From Hybos culiciformis (lineage: Eukaryota; Arthropoda; Insecta; Diptera; Hybotidae): a DNA stretch of 64,000 nt. How positions within the stretch are numbered: position 1 is the stretch's first letter; each line of letters begins with the position of its first letter. Below the pieces are notes generated by a model. It was not told the DNA's origin and did not search any database. It saw only the letters and a program-made list of their open reading frames with translations. Location of the stretch: assembly GCA_964007475.1 (NCBI GenBank), contig OZ023273.1, positions 39,681,525-39,745,524 of the forward strand. The letters are read 5' to 3'. Made by a program: the position numbers and the translations under genes. Shown here piece by piece: positions 49,801-60,080 of the stretch.

Positions 49801-52800
49801 TTTTGGGATTTTTTCACGTTTCATTTATTGTTATTTCATTGTTTGTTTGTAATTTTGGATTGGTTCCAAAAAAGAAACTTTAGGTGCATATTATTGATCC
49901 TTACGCAAACTAATAATGAAATTCTAAATTTATTTCTAATTTTATTTGAGGTTTGAAAATATGATTAAACATTTATATTAAATTTTCGTTAAAAGCACTA
50001 AATTTAGAAAAACTCGAAGATGTTTTAATGAAACGTAATTATAAAGCTGAATAAAAATAATGTTAAGTTTTTTGCAGGAATACTATCAGTCATTGTTAAT
50101 TCCTACATGAAAGGCACCATAGAAGATGCACTTTTAGTTCCAGTATCAATTAATTATGAGCGATTAATCGATGGAAACTTTATTCACGAGCAATTGGGAC
50201 AAAAGAAAAAACCTGAAACATTTAGAAGTGCTATAGCGGGAATATGGAAGGTTAAAATATTTTAAAACTTAAAAACTTAAACCGAATGCTAACTTGTAAT
50301 ATATTTTAGACTTTAACTTCAAATTATGGTCTAATGAGAATTGATTTTAATGAACCTTATTCCATAAAAGAATTAGTTGAAAATTATAATGATATAGCTA
50401 GAGGTGAAGGTTGTTCACAGTTATATAGGCAGCCGTCTGATAGGTAGGTCTTTTTATCAAGAATTGTAATAAAATAAGAATTTGAAAAGTATGAACAGCT
50501 AACATTTAAAATTATCTAACAATAATATAAATAAATGTGAACCCATTAATTGGCAAAACAAATGGTCAAAATACGTTTGGCCAAAATGTACGTTTAGAAA
50601 AGTTTTAGTCGAGAAAATAAATGAATGACAAAAATGTACGCTTAATCAAAACTAATACTGCAAATTTTTGTTTTATCAAAAATGTTATTTCAAATGTAAG
50701 TTTAATCAAAAATGTGATTGAAAATGTAAGTTCAATAAAAAATCATGAAATTATTATGCACTATTGGCTACGCTTTAAGTTTGTTCCAATATCGGAAATA
50801 AAACAATATTTTAAGTTTAATAATCTTTTTGAAAGTTAAGATTCAGATAGGAGCAAAGTTGTCGAATATTTTTGAGACGATTATTTGGAAAAAAAACAAT
50901 ACGAAAACGTGGCGCAATATTTAAAAAAAGGTTCGAATCTCGAAATAATCTTAAAGAAAAAAATTATAATGAAATATAATTTTTAACGGCATTGGCAGCC
51001 GAACCAATATGCGTTTGAAATAAAAATTTTGATTTTTCAACATTAATTACTTTGCTTACATTTATCACATTATAACATTTAGTATGTTATTTCAAAATAT
51101 TAATATGTATCTTGATTAATTAACAGCTACATTTGTTTTCAAAATGTTAAAAAATGTTTAATTATCTTAATGATATTATGTAATAATAAATAATTGTCAA
51201 CTTTTTATCAAGAATATGTTTGTCAATCGTACATTTTTGCTAAACAAATGTGTGCGAAATATTTGACTAAATAATCATTTGCTAATTAATTTTTGATGAA
51301 AAGATATGGACTCAATTAAATACAATTCTATATTTTTTTAGAAAACTTAACAAACAGCAATCAACTTCATCACTTTATGGCACTGATCTTGTCAATGAAG
51401 AGGACAGAAATTTAATCGAGAGCATATCGCGTCAAGTTGTTTATGATTGTGCTTCCACAACACCTGTTATGACTACAAATGCAATTGCATTTTTATTATT
51501 GACCCATTTTAGAAATGGTGTATCAGAGGACGATTTAGCAAATGAATTAGATAAATTACGTAGTTTACTAAAGGGTCAAAAAGATATAGGGTTTGCTGGA
51601 GATTCCAAACAAATAGCAAAATACGTTTGTGATTTATTAGGCAAAGGTAGCTATTATTTTCAAATTAAATCTTAGGAACATACAACTAAAATGTGAATGA
51701 AGCAATTATTTCCATTATTTTTTTGAACACCAATTGCTTTGCATGAAAAAATATCATAATTTTGAAATTCAATGATTTTATTTAAGTTTTTAATTAAAAA
51801 AAATAAATGCACAATTATGAATTATTACAATAGTTACATTATATTCTAGTTTGAACGAGGTATAATAAATGGGATATATTTTTAATTTTAGACTTAATTA
51901 CAAAAATTGACAATGGCTCGGAAGTACTGATAAAACCAAATATAGATATTCCTAATGTTATTGAACTGTCATATTATTCAAATACATTAATACCTCATTT
52001 TGCATTAGATTCAATTGTTCTGACAGCGTTGCATCATATATTAAGGGATAAACCGAAGGTAAATTAGACTTTCACATTACAAGTTTGGGTTTTTTTCCAA
52101 GTTGATAGATATAATTACTCTTAAAGGGAGTCGGAACTACAAGACAAGAATTATTAGGTGCTTGCCATGAACATTGCAATTTATTACGTTATGAATTTAT
52201 ATTGAGTAAGCCAACTCAAAATTTAACGAATTTGATATCTAATGCTCTGAATAATTTGATAAATCGTGATCTTATTAAAGCTGCGGAGGTAGTATTATTT
52301 TTGCTTTATTGTGATCTTAAATTATATGTTTTTAAATTAATAGGTACCTGTCTACAGTGAAATGGAATTGAAAAGTCAAAGAATTGCTAATAGAATATTA
52401 AGCGAAATGGATAATGATTATTCAGATGAGGATGATAATGATTATAATTATTTTGAAAAACCTGAATTATTTTTAAGTGAATGCAATTTGGATGAACAAA
52501 ATCAAATATTAGCCATATTGGCACCATTTGCACAATCGTATTTAGCTGTAGTAACTTCATTGAACTTACTACTAAAAAATGTTACAGTTCTTGAGTCGGA
52601 GTTTATTAAACATGTTATTAAGAATTTAAAAGCAAAATATCAGCGAAAAGAGTGTTTTGGTAATTTATGATAACTACAATTTAACGAACAACTAAATAAG
52701 TAATTACTTTTATTTAATTTTAGGTGAAAGCATATCCACAGACTCAGTCCGAAATTGTTTAAAACTTTTAGAAAAAATGTGTATTATAGAGATACGTACA

Positions 52801-52890
52801 AATCATGGCTTAAAAATGATATCAATAAATAAAATTGATAAAATCAAAGACATTTCTGAAAAAATAGAAGCCACTGTGCCAAAAATTTAG
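40870..52890 (+). CDS. GPAM: Mitochondrial glycerol-3-phosphate acyltransferase 1
   Basis: Acylates glycerol-3-phosphate at sn-1 with acyl-CoA to make lysophosphatidate, the first step of phospholipid and triglyceride synthesis, at the mitochondrial outer membrane (fly mino). Eleven coding exons join in frame: 40870-40994, 42937-43039, 47881-48051, 49092-49779, 50078-50250, 50310-50443, 51342-51646, 51892-52058, 52127-52288, 52344-52659, 52724-52890; 836 residues, against 828 in human GPAT1. Catalytic motifs: HRSHLD at about 264-269, GAFFIKRKLD from 306, EFFIEGGRTRTGK from 344, VPVSINYERL from 383. N-terminal RAPSIIGSLFPALGIRCP and NWFDWGRYLP match GPAT1 rather than peroxisomal GNPAT. The first 42 residues add a hydrophobic stretch. 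The start has an in-frame TAA upstream. Introns 2 and 3 carry transposons. Confidence 0.97.
40995..42936 (+). other. GPAT1 intron 1
   Basis: About 1.9 kb of AT-rich intron. Its only recognisable content is a tRNA-like unit at 42160-42235, listed separately. Confidence 0.7.
42160..42235 (+). repeat. tRNA-like fragment in GPAT1 intron 1
   Basis: A good pol III B box (gggttcgattcgc) follows tatggcgagctcggtcg. The A box is weak and the acceptor ends do not pair. It is probably a SINE head or dead tRNA copy, not a working tRNA gene. Confidence 0.45.
43355..43388. repeat. Perfect short hairpin at edge of GC island
   Basis: ggtcttatttcatttt is followed at once by its complement, giving a stem of about 16 bp with a tiny loop. 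It opens a purine-rich island (43380-43625, for example ggagaggagggtcgg) unlike the AT-rich intron around it. The island is probably transposon-derived, but no ends were found. Confidence 0.75.
44089..45986. mobile_element. 1.9-kb TIR element in GPAT1 intron 2
   Basis: Left end AGTGTTTATAAACAGAGTTC (44089) and right end, inverted, AGTATTTATAAACAGAGTTC (45986) match at 19 of 20 positions and remain similar inward (tttttatc, gaagata). Near the right end ccataaattctccgc occurs twice (about 45813 and 45893). No transposase frame survives, and I found no convincing target duplication. Confidence 0.7.
46800..46960 (-). pseudogene. Non-LTR retrotransposon zinc-knuckle end fragment
   Basis: The minus strand encodes CRGCGEEPEMVPHVFCQC and then LTIRPEGQEGLG. 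The C-x2-C...H-x4-C arrangement preceded by CR-CGE is the C-terminal motif of R1/jockey-type reverse-transcriptase polyproteins. No catalytic part is near, so this is a 3' fragment. Decayed GC-richer sequence to about 47680 may be related. Confidence 0.75.
47461..47532. repeat. 36-bp tandem duplication
   Basis: Two adjacent units begin aaggaggtgccctgtcctgt and aaggaagtgccctgttctgt and both end ttctgt. They differ at a handful of positions. They sit in a GC-richer stretch (47400-47680) that looks like an old transposon. Confidence 0.85.
48052..49091 (+). other. GPAT1 intron 3
   Basis: About 1 kb of AT-rich intron without a recognisable element. Confidence 0.6.
50444..51341 (+). other. GPAT1 intron 6, degenerate repeats
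   Basis: Between about 50560 and 50740 the motif family aaaatgtacgttta / tcaaaaatgt recurs several times, and a related inverted form (cgtacatttttgctaaac) occurs near 51229. This hints at an old element with sub-terminal repeats. A weak B-box-like ggttcgaatct lies at 50931. No gene. Confidence 0.45.
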
Positions 52891-53520
52891 ATTAAACTTT
52901 TTTAAATTATTGTTTTAGGGTACATAAAGCGGGACCTTATGTCTCATTTAAAAATAAGTAAAAAAATTAAATTTAATATTATATTGATTGTAATGATTAC
53001 TCAGATAATACACTCAAAACTATGTCCCAATGAGATTTATTCCCCCCTCCGAATATATATTTAACGGAATAAGTAATTTTCAAAAATAAAATAAGAAACT
53101 AAAAATTTGTTTTCAAAATATTTATATTTTAGAAATTTTGTAATAGAATTTTACATTACATTGGCTGTTTGCGCTAAGAAACTCTAATACAATCTTTTAT
53201 TTAATTAGAGTCTTTAAACAACATTGAAATATTTAAAATAGACAAAAAATTACCAAAAAAAAAAACAAGTATTGACAATGACGATAGTAGAAAATCATTA
53301 TCATGGCTATTTTTGCAAACAATTGAATAGCAGTGTGATTCTAGCAAAAACGTTGTATTTAAACGTTTAAAAATTATTTATTGCATCCAATATTGGTATT
53401 GTGGACTTAAGAAATTAAATTGATCGAGTCAAAAAAAGCTTTCAGAAACATTTCGTGAATATCATATTCAAAACCTTATGATTTAAATTTCAAATAAAGT
53501 ATTTTTGTATAAGCTTGTAA
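52891..53520. other. GPAT1 3' flank, no gene seen
   Basis: AT-rich. AATAAA-type signals around 53086 could end the GPAT1 transcript, but none is close to the stop codon. Confidence 0.4.
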
Positions 53521-54395
53521 TATATGGGTAGTTTCACGGAAACAGGCGAAAAACTAAATAAAAAAAATCAGTATTTGTTAGATGCTTCAGATAATTTCGA
53601 ACTTATTCTCAAAGGGAACACCGCATTTTTCGAATTTTTCGATTTTTCAAAGAATTTGTACCGAAAAGTCATTCCCGTGTAAGCAAACGAACCACGGTAA
53701 TGACAAAAAAGCTTTCGAAATATTTAAAATTCTTAATCAATTAAATTAAAAGAAAAAAACAGAGAAATCTAAATAAAATTGATTAAAACATTTTTTTTAA
53801 TATTTCAATTAAAAAAACACTTACCACGGTAATGACAAAATAGGTGTGAATTATAGAAAATTTTGAAATAACTGTTCACTACCGGTTTATTTTACTCGAT
53901 TTAAATATCACAACTAATAATATCAAGAAAAAATGTATTTACTTAGCCAATCGTGATTTTAAATTATATTAATTGTATCATTTTTTTTCACGTAATTCAC
54001 AAAAGGTTTGAAACTCTTACTGACACGGTAACACTAATAAAATAATAAAAAAAACCAATTAGAGACGTACTTTCTAAACTTTTTTTAAATTTTAGAGAGC
54101 CTTTCATATATTACTTTTTTCATAATAAAATTTGTGAAGTATTTATTGAACATTAAAATAACGAATTTTAGTTTTGAATACGAAAAAACTACTTAGTAAC
54201 GGTAATGACAAAATCAGTCTTTATGCTGCAATTTTTGCTAATAACAGTAAATATTTACATATTTTTTTTATTTGTCCTAAATGGTAATAATTCATATAAA
54301 ATATTTTCAAGATTGGAATTTTTAATATTTATACAGATTGCCCAAAAAAGTGTGGTAACATCGAATCGGCCAGTTTCCGTGCAACTACCCATATA
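53521..54395. mobile_element. 875-bp TIR element with internal direct repeats
   Basis: Left end TATATGGGTAGTTTCACGG and right end, inverted, TATATGGGTAGTTGCACGG differ at one base, then both read AAAC-GGC. The word acggtaatgacaaaa occurs three times inside, at 53694, 53826 and 54199. TA at both borders would fit a Tc1/mariner-like duplication, but the ends are ambiguous. No transposase is encoded. Confidence 0.72.
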
Positions 54396-55076
54396 CAAAT
54401 AAAAAAATATGTTATGTTTAACTTTTTTGAAAATGTGGTTATTTTTTGAATATGATTCGATTGCTTTATCGGGCTTTTTTTCCCTCATATTTTTCAATTA
54501 CAAATTCATAAATGATAAGAAGGAAGATACAAAATTCACCTATAAAATACATATGTTCGAAAGAAGATACTGTACCAAGATCAACAAAATTATGTTTTAT
54601 AAGTAAAACAATTTAGAAAAAAAAATGAAAGCAATGACTACATTAATAGCAATTTTTAACATTGTTTGAAATACTAGCAGTTACTGAAGCAAATATGACT
54701 GAAATTATACAAATTTGTTATTTTTTTTTCATTTTAAATGTAGATTAAAATATATTTTTTTTTAATAAAAACATTTTTTTATTTTACTTAAGTACATCTA
54801 GATCTACGAAATTTTTTCTTAATTTTCCATAATCAGAAGCTTATAAGACGTACTTACTTGGATAGTCAATATCTTTCTAAACATTTTTTTTTTTTAAATA
54901 TACGAAATAATTTTTGAATAAAATGTATTAAATATTATTATATTGTGAGTAGAAAAATTTAATATATAAATTATATATTCTAAATGGAAGAAAAAAAAAG
55001 GTTTAGTTCAGTTGGAACAAGACATCTTTTGCACATAAAAATTTTAGCAGTAAATTTAGAAAATTTTAGTAGTTTC
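54396..55076. other. AT-rich spacer, no gene seen
   Basis: Homopolymer runs and no supportable feature. It separates the TIR element from the 3' end of the minus-strand gene. Confidence 0.4.
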
Positions 55077-55082
55077 TTTATT
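55077..55082 (-). terminator. Polyadenylation signal of the 651-residue gene
   Basis: On the minus strand AATAAA occurs about 26 bases after the stop codon of the gene ending at 55109. Confidence 0.6.
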
Positions 55083-55108
55083 GACTGAACTCTATAATAA
55101 ATTTAATA

Positions 55109-57064
55109 TTATACAAGTTTTAGTTTTTTAAAATTTTCAATATTTTCATCATCATCTATTATTTCTTCTGAATCATTCAAAATCCTTATTATTTGCTGGT
55201 CAGATAAAGCTTTTATTATTTTTATTTTTACATTTTCATTTGAATCTCCATTTGTTAAAATTTCATCTCTATTGATTATTCCGGTATCAGAGTTAATCAA
55301 TTTTATGAAGATTTCATTTAATTCCCTTGGTAAATCACTTTCACTTGAAATTGCCACTGTTGATAAATTCAAGTATTGCTGATAGCGATTGGGATTTGCA
55401 TTTAATCTTGAATTACACCAACATTTAAATGTTTGTTCAAAATCATTTGTTAATGGGTTAACTCCTGAGGTTTGCGGCAACATACTATGATTTTGAATTA
55501 CGTTAATCATCGGCTCAAAATTTCGCGAGAAAAGGTTAGTTTCAACTGTGTCGTCGTTTAAATTTCCATTTTGTTGTGGGAGTTCATTTCGTGGTTTAAG
55601 TACAGGATTTCTACGCCGCCGTTTTCGACGCCTACGAACTGGACTGTCTGGAGACAATAATTCATAGCGGATTCTTGAATCTCGTTCACGCAATATGTTT
55701 AGCCAATACTTTTGAGGGCAAATTTCTTCCTGTGGCATTCTCTGTGTGTTCTCTAACTGATCATGAAGCTGTTCATGAGGTGATGGATGTTGTGTTTCCA
55801 CAGCTTCAGGAATTGGGATTCCATTATTTTCCATTTGGGGATTTATCTCTAAGTTTAATGGTTGATTATTACGCAATAAAGTTTCTAAATTATTGTCGAT
55901 ATTTGGTGGCTCAATTTGATTAGGATTACTGATACGACTTATCAAATTAAGATTTTCTATTTCTTCTTGGAAATTTCTTAATAAAAGCTCAAATTGTCCG
56001 TGTTGATTTTCTTCGTTATCCGTTTCTAATTCAAAAAAGTCATTTTGTTGCATTTCTGGTAAAATTTCTTCTATTAATGTTCGTACGTTTTCTGAATGAG
56101 ATTGATTTGTTCCAATAGTTATGGAAAAATTCGCGTGGGATTCATCATATCTTATAATATCATTCTGTGTTAAAGGTAGTAATGCTGTATTTGGAATCAA
56201 TTCTGCTTGCAAAAAATTGTAATTGACGTTTATATTTGTTGTCAGAATTTTTTCTCTAGGTTTCAGAGTTTGATCATCCGATATTGGGTAATATTTTTTG
56301 ATTTTTTTTCTTGAACTTGTTCTTATTGGTGCAATGACTGTCAATAATTCATCTGACGCAGAAGGCGTAGGAGGCATTTCAATCATTTCAGTTCTTATTT
56401 GTCTTCTAATACTCTCCTCGTTTTGAATATTTGATATTATATTATTATTATTATTTGCCCCGGAATCACATGGGGGAATATCATCATTATGCTCCAAAAT
56501 AACTGGTAATATGTTTTTAGATCGCGATAAATTATCAAACACTGAATTTAGATTAAAGGTATTTTGTTCAGCACTTGCTGCAGAAGTATCACGAATTTGA
56601 CCAATTGTGGATTTTTCTTTTATAAGAAAAGATGATCTTGCTGTTAGTGGAGTTGACGAAGGTCTTCTTATTATTGGAATTACAAAACGTTCAAAGCTTG
56701 TTGCCTCTCTTCTTTCCTCTGTTAGTTGATTTTGAGCCACGAATTCTAGATTAAAATTTGTTTCAATACTTTCAGTTTGTACTGTTTCCTTGAATTTTTT
56801 ACTTAAATAATCACAATAATTACACATTATGTCGGATAATTCTTTGAAAAAAGTTGAATCAACAAATTCGAGATTTGGGCTATTAGTTAAAAGTTCCTGA
56901 GCTTTATCAATAAATTTTTCATGTATTAATTCATTATTATTAAAAAACACTTCTATCGAATTATAATTTATTTCAAGAAAATATTTTTTTATATAATCTT
57001 TAATGAATGTTTCATCATCCTCAACGATTATATTTTCATTATTAGATACTGACATCAAATCCAT
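55109..57064 (-). CDS. Unrecognised 651-residue nuclear-type protein
   Basis: A single long exon on the minus strand. A frame methionine further upstream (57100) is rejected because gttattttttag ending at 57085 is a good splice acceptor; the first ATG after it (57064, context gaaaATGG) starts MDLMSVSNN. So the gene has an upstream, probably non-coding, exon. The N-terminus (about 20-100) looks folded and acidic (FIKDYIKKYFLEINYNSIEV). The middle is long, Asn/Gln/Glu-rich and low in complexity. At about residues 474-486 there is a basic cluster, VRRRRKRRRRNP, a likely nuclear localisation signal after LSPDSP, a possible proline-directed phosphosite. The C-terminal 100 residues (FEQTFKCWCNSRLNANP onward) look ordered and end acidic. 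No known domain recognised. It could be a fast-evolving chromatin or meiosis protein, but that is a guess. Confidence 0.85.
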   Translation of the reverse strand: MDLMSVSNNENIIVEDDETFIKDYIKKYFLEINYNSIEVFFNNNELIHEKFIDKAQELLTNSPNLEFVDSTFFKELSDIMCNYCDYLSKKFKETVQTESIETNFNLEFVAQNQLTEERREATSFERFVIPIIRRPSSTPLTARSSFLIKEKSTIGQIRDTSAASAEQNTFNLNSVFDNLSRSKNILPVILEHNDDIPPCDSGANNNNNIISNIQNEESIRRQIRTEMIEMPPTPSASDELLTVIAPIRTSSRKKIKKYYPISDDQTLKPREKILTTNINVNYNFLQAELIPNTALLPLTQNDIIRYDESHANFSITIGTNQSHSENVRTLIEEILPEMQQNDFFELETDNEENQHGQFELLLRNFQEEIENLNLISRISNPNQIEPPNIDNNLETLLRNNQPLNLEINPQMENNGIPIPEAVETQHPSPHEQLHDQLENTQRMPQEEICPQKYWLNILRERDSRIRYELLSPDSPVRRRRKRRRRNPVLKPRNELPQQNGNLNDDTVETNLFSRNFEPMINVIQNHSMLPQTSGVNPLTNDFEQTFKCWCNSRLNANPNRYQQYLNLSTVAISSESDLPRELNEIFIKLINSDTGIINRDEILTNGDSNENVKIKIIKALSDQQIIRILNDSEEIIDDDENIENFKKLKLV

Positions 57065-57100
57065 TTTCTTTTCCAAAAATGTTCCTAAAAAATAACACAA

Positions 57101-57801
57101 AGTTACTGAACTGAGACAATGCTTTAAAAACTATTTTTTGTGTAGAATAATACTGCTAGAAAACTTGGCGTACCTACCTACCTAGTCAGGATTAATTCGA
57201 GTTTATTGTTATTTTGAGTTTGAAAAGTTTTTTTTAATAGGTTCCCAAAGTGGTAGATGTAAGATAGAATAGATATCACTAGCCAATCTCAATCTCACTT
57301 GTGTATCTTTAATGGTTATACATTAATTAACAATGCAACGAAGGTCTCAACTTTCCATTTACCAATAAAATACCTTTCGTGGTTAACATTTTTAAGGTTC
57401 ATATTTACCTACCTACAATTAATCCCTAACCGTAAAGGTAGGTAATGTAAATATACCTATATAAAGGTATACCAAGTTAATTCTCAGCTCAGTTCGGATC
57501 TTTCCCACAATCGCGAAGCTAAAACATTATTGTGCCGCATTGTTCCTTTTCGTTTTCAATCGACGCGACATACCTAACGTATGCATGCAAGTAGGTAAAG
57601 TACCTACAGATAATCGAAATCCTAAAATCAATTTGTATACAATTCATTTGGCCAGTTAAATAACACGGCCAGATTCGTTGGAGCTTGGTGGGGAAATAAT
57701 CCTGTTTCGCTAATTTTTATTTACCTTAGACTACAAATTGAATTAAAATCAAATTTATCTTCATAGCAAATAGCTAGTAAATTTTAGATACATATATTAC
57801 A

Positions 57802-57804
<3 letters not shown>
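57101..57804 (-). promoter_or_regulatory. Upstream region of the 651-residue gene
   Basis: No coding sequence. A less AT-rich stretch at 57480-57600 (ctcagctcagttcggatctt, tcgcgaagct, cgacgcgaca) looks promoter-like and may hold the first exon. Copies of taggtacctacc-type motifs are frequent. Confidence 0.35.

Positions 57805-57834
<30 letters not shown>
57805..57834. repeat. Run of 30 A
   Basis: Uninterrupted A30. It may be the tail of an old retroposed sequence, but the sequence before it is not recognisable. Confidence 0.9.
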
Positions 57835-57837
<3 letters not shown>

Positions 57838-57856
57838 AGAATGTGAAAGTCGCAGT

Positions 57857-57900
57857 AAGAAACCTTTAAGAAACCTTTAAGAAACCTTTAAGAAACTTAA
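57857..57900. repeat. 11-bp tandem repeat (aagaaaccttt)
   Basis: Three perfect and one imperfect head-to-tail copies of aagaaaccttt. Confidence 0.9.
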
Positions 57901-58602
57901 AAAAAATTGTTGATAAGAAATATGATAAGAATTGTTATTAAATAGTAAATAAAATACTTTAGAAAATACTTTAGATACCTGCTCCTATAATGCTATAAGC
58001 GATGGAGCAATAAATATTGTTAAGTTCTAACATGTATGCATAGATAAAAGACATATTATTCTTAATATAATTATATTTATATAAATGAATGTAAGAACGA
58101 AATTTATAAAAATAATTTTCAATAAACAATATTAATAAAAAAAAAAAAAAAAAAAAAAATAAGTCTAAGGTTTGCGCCCGCAAGCCCCCGTTTTAGCGAC
58201 TTGTTCCAAACGCCCAAAGTTTATATTTGTGTATCTATTTAATTCATTTATAATAAATTACCTATCTAATTGATCAATAAATAATTTATAATGAATAATC
58301 AAAATAATACAATTATTTTTATTAAAGTTTGTATTGCTCGTTTCCGTAACGGTCTTCTTGCTTGACGTCTCCGTTTCCAATTTTTTTAAGGGAGAGGCTA
58401 CAGTTACGGCAGACTATCTTTTTTTTGTTTTGTTTTGACAGTTACAGCAACCGTTATTCTGTGATATGAGTCAAATGTGACTTTTGCACTGGCAGTCTTA
58501 ATATCGGCTTTTGTGTATTCTAATTAAAACTAGTTAATAAAAATAATTGTTTAAAATAAAAAAAGAAAAACCAAAAAGTTTATGAGATAATAAAGTACTA
58601 AG
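57901..58602. other. Intergenic, no gene seen
   Basis: AT-rich with a 22-A run near 58138. Two short stretches (58170-58210 and 58340-58410) are richer in G and C but carry no recognisable feature. Confidence 0.35.
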
Positions 58603-58939
58603 CACAATTGGGGCGACAGCGACAACGACAGCGATAGCGACAACGACAGCGATAGCGACTATCAAAAAAAAATAGAAACCATATATTTGTATGAGAATGA
58701 ACACAATTGAGACGACTGGCGACAAACGACATTGTCGCCTGGCGACAAATTAGAAATTTTTCTATTTTGTCGCCAGGCGACAACGACAACCATATATTTT
58801 TTTATTTATTTTTCTATTTGTTTACTTTTTTCCTGTATATTTATTTCGTCGCCGTCGCCGTAATTGTGTTCACTCGAGTGATATCGCTGTCGTTGTCGTT
58901 GTAGTCGTCGTTGTCGCCGTCGTTGTCGCCCCAATTGTG
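58603..58939. mobile_element. Nested GCGACA-repeat TIR element
   Basis: Ends are CACAATTGGGGCGAC at 58603 and, inverted, at 58939. Behind each end run imperfect GCGACA/GCGATA/AACGAC hexamers. A second pair of similar ends lies inside (cacaattgagacgac at about 58692 and gccgtaattgtg ending near 58870). At the very centre is a perfect stem, tgtcgcctggcgacaaa, paired with ttttgtcgccaggcgaca. So the element is a palindrome within a palindrome. No coding capacity; no clear target duplication. Confidence 0.8.
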
Positions 58940-59395
58940 TTTACTCCTTATTTCTGTTGATGAATAATATTTATGTAACGCGTACAAAATATTATTAAAG
59001 TAATTTTTTAATTTATTAAAATAAAGAAATAAATAAAGATTAAAAAAAAATATGCTCAACTGCTGCAATGTGGTACTCTGCAGATGTGAGTACTTCTATC
59101 CATTTTTGTCAATATATCGAATAATATTTAATAAAATATCGTCGCCCGGCAATTATACTGTCGTACAAGACAAATTTACAAAAAATGAGTTGAGTATGTA
59201 GAGGCTTATAATTTTTCAAGCTCTATCAAACTGTCCAATCGGAATCTTCCTATCTCTATTAGTTTCTGAGATATTGAGTGTTGACTTTGACTAAATGCCA
59301 GAAAATTGAAATTTTTGCTCCTATAATTCCAATTTTTGGATATACATCAAATTCTCATACAAAAAACCCACAAAGTAGGGAATATTATACCCTAC

Positions 59396-60071
59396 CATGG
59401 TAGGTTCACTTAGAACAAAATTAATTTCAGTTTTCTTAATGTGTTTCACCTTTCAACCACATGCGGCGCTCTTGTTTGTTTACGTTTTGTTTTATTGTCA
59501 ACCCAGCCGGCTGAGCTTTTTTTCTTATTTTTTTTTTTTTGAAATAAAAACGTTTGGACGTGTAGGTGATTTATTTTGAGAAAAAATTATAAATATCTGT
59601 TAGAAATAAATAAATAAATAAAAAAGTTGAATATATTTGAATTTTAATTGTGGATTTTATTTAAAAAAAAACAAAAACAAAAACAAAGTTGGATTTATTG
59701 GAATTTAAGTTAATTTAAGATTAATAATAATAATAATAATAATAATAAATTTAAGAATATACATTTAATTTATTAATTAATAATTATTGCAATAAAATAA
59801 ATAGAATTTTAAGTGAAAATGTTAGAACACAATGTGATATGAACTAAAAAAATTAAGAAAATAAAAAATTTGCTATAAAAATAAATTTATCTTTTATTCA
59901 TAATCTCCTTTTTTCCTGCAAATTTGAATTTTAATAATTTTATTTGAAATATTAAAAATAAATTGCCACCTACAAAAATTTTATTTTTTTAGTTCACCTT
60001 CCCTCCACAAATCCACCAGGCGCTGTAGTAGATCTTTTGAGTGTGCCATCTATTACTATATCTTATCTATG
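59396..60071 (-). mobile_element. 676-bp MITE, copy 2 (inverted relative to copy 1)
   Basis: This is the reverse complement of the element at 15767-16405. It starts catggtaggttcacttagaa and ends tatcttatctatg. The 9-bp direct repeat ataccctac flanks it (59387-59395 and 60072-60080). Compared with copy 1 it has small length differences in A/T runs and an (ATA)n stretch. The two differing duplications (aataaaag and ataccctac) show independent insertions, not one segmental duplication. Confidence 0.9.
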
Positions 60072-60080
60072 ATACCCTAC

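Noticed and set aside
40870..52890. Assignment to peroxisomal GNPAT
   Set aside because: The N-terminal region, motif variants and C-terminal half match mitochondrial GPAT1; the end PKI is not a standard peroxisomal signal.
57065..57100. Upstream methionine extending the 651-residue protein by 12 residues
   Set aside because: The stretch contains a polypyrimidine tract and AG acceptor, so it is intron; the ATG at 57064 is preferred.
16541..59400. Segmental duplication explaining the two inverted 650-bp copies
   Set aside because: Homology stops exactly at ends flanked by different short direct repeats, so independent transposition explains it better.
59397..59579. 60-codon frame starting at the MITE edge
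   Set aside because: The same frame appears in the other MITE copy on the opposite strand; it ends in low-complexity Phe-rich sequence and is part of the element.
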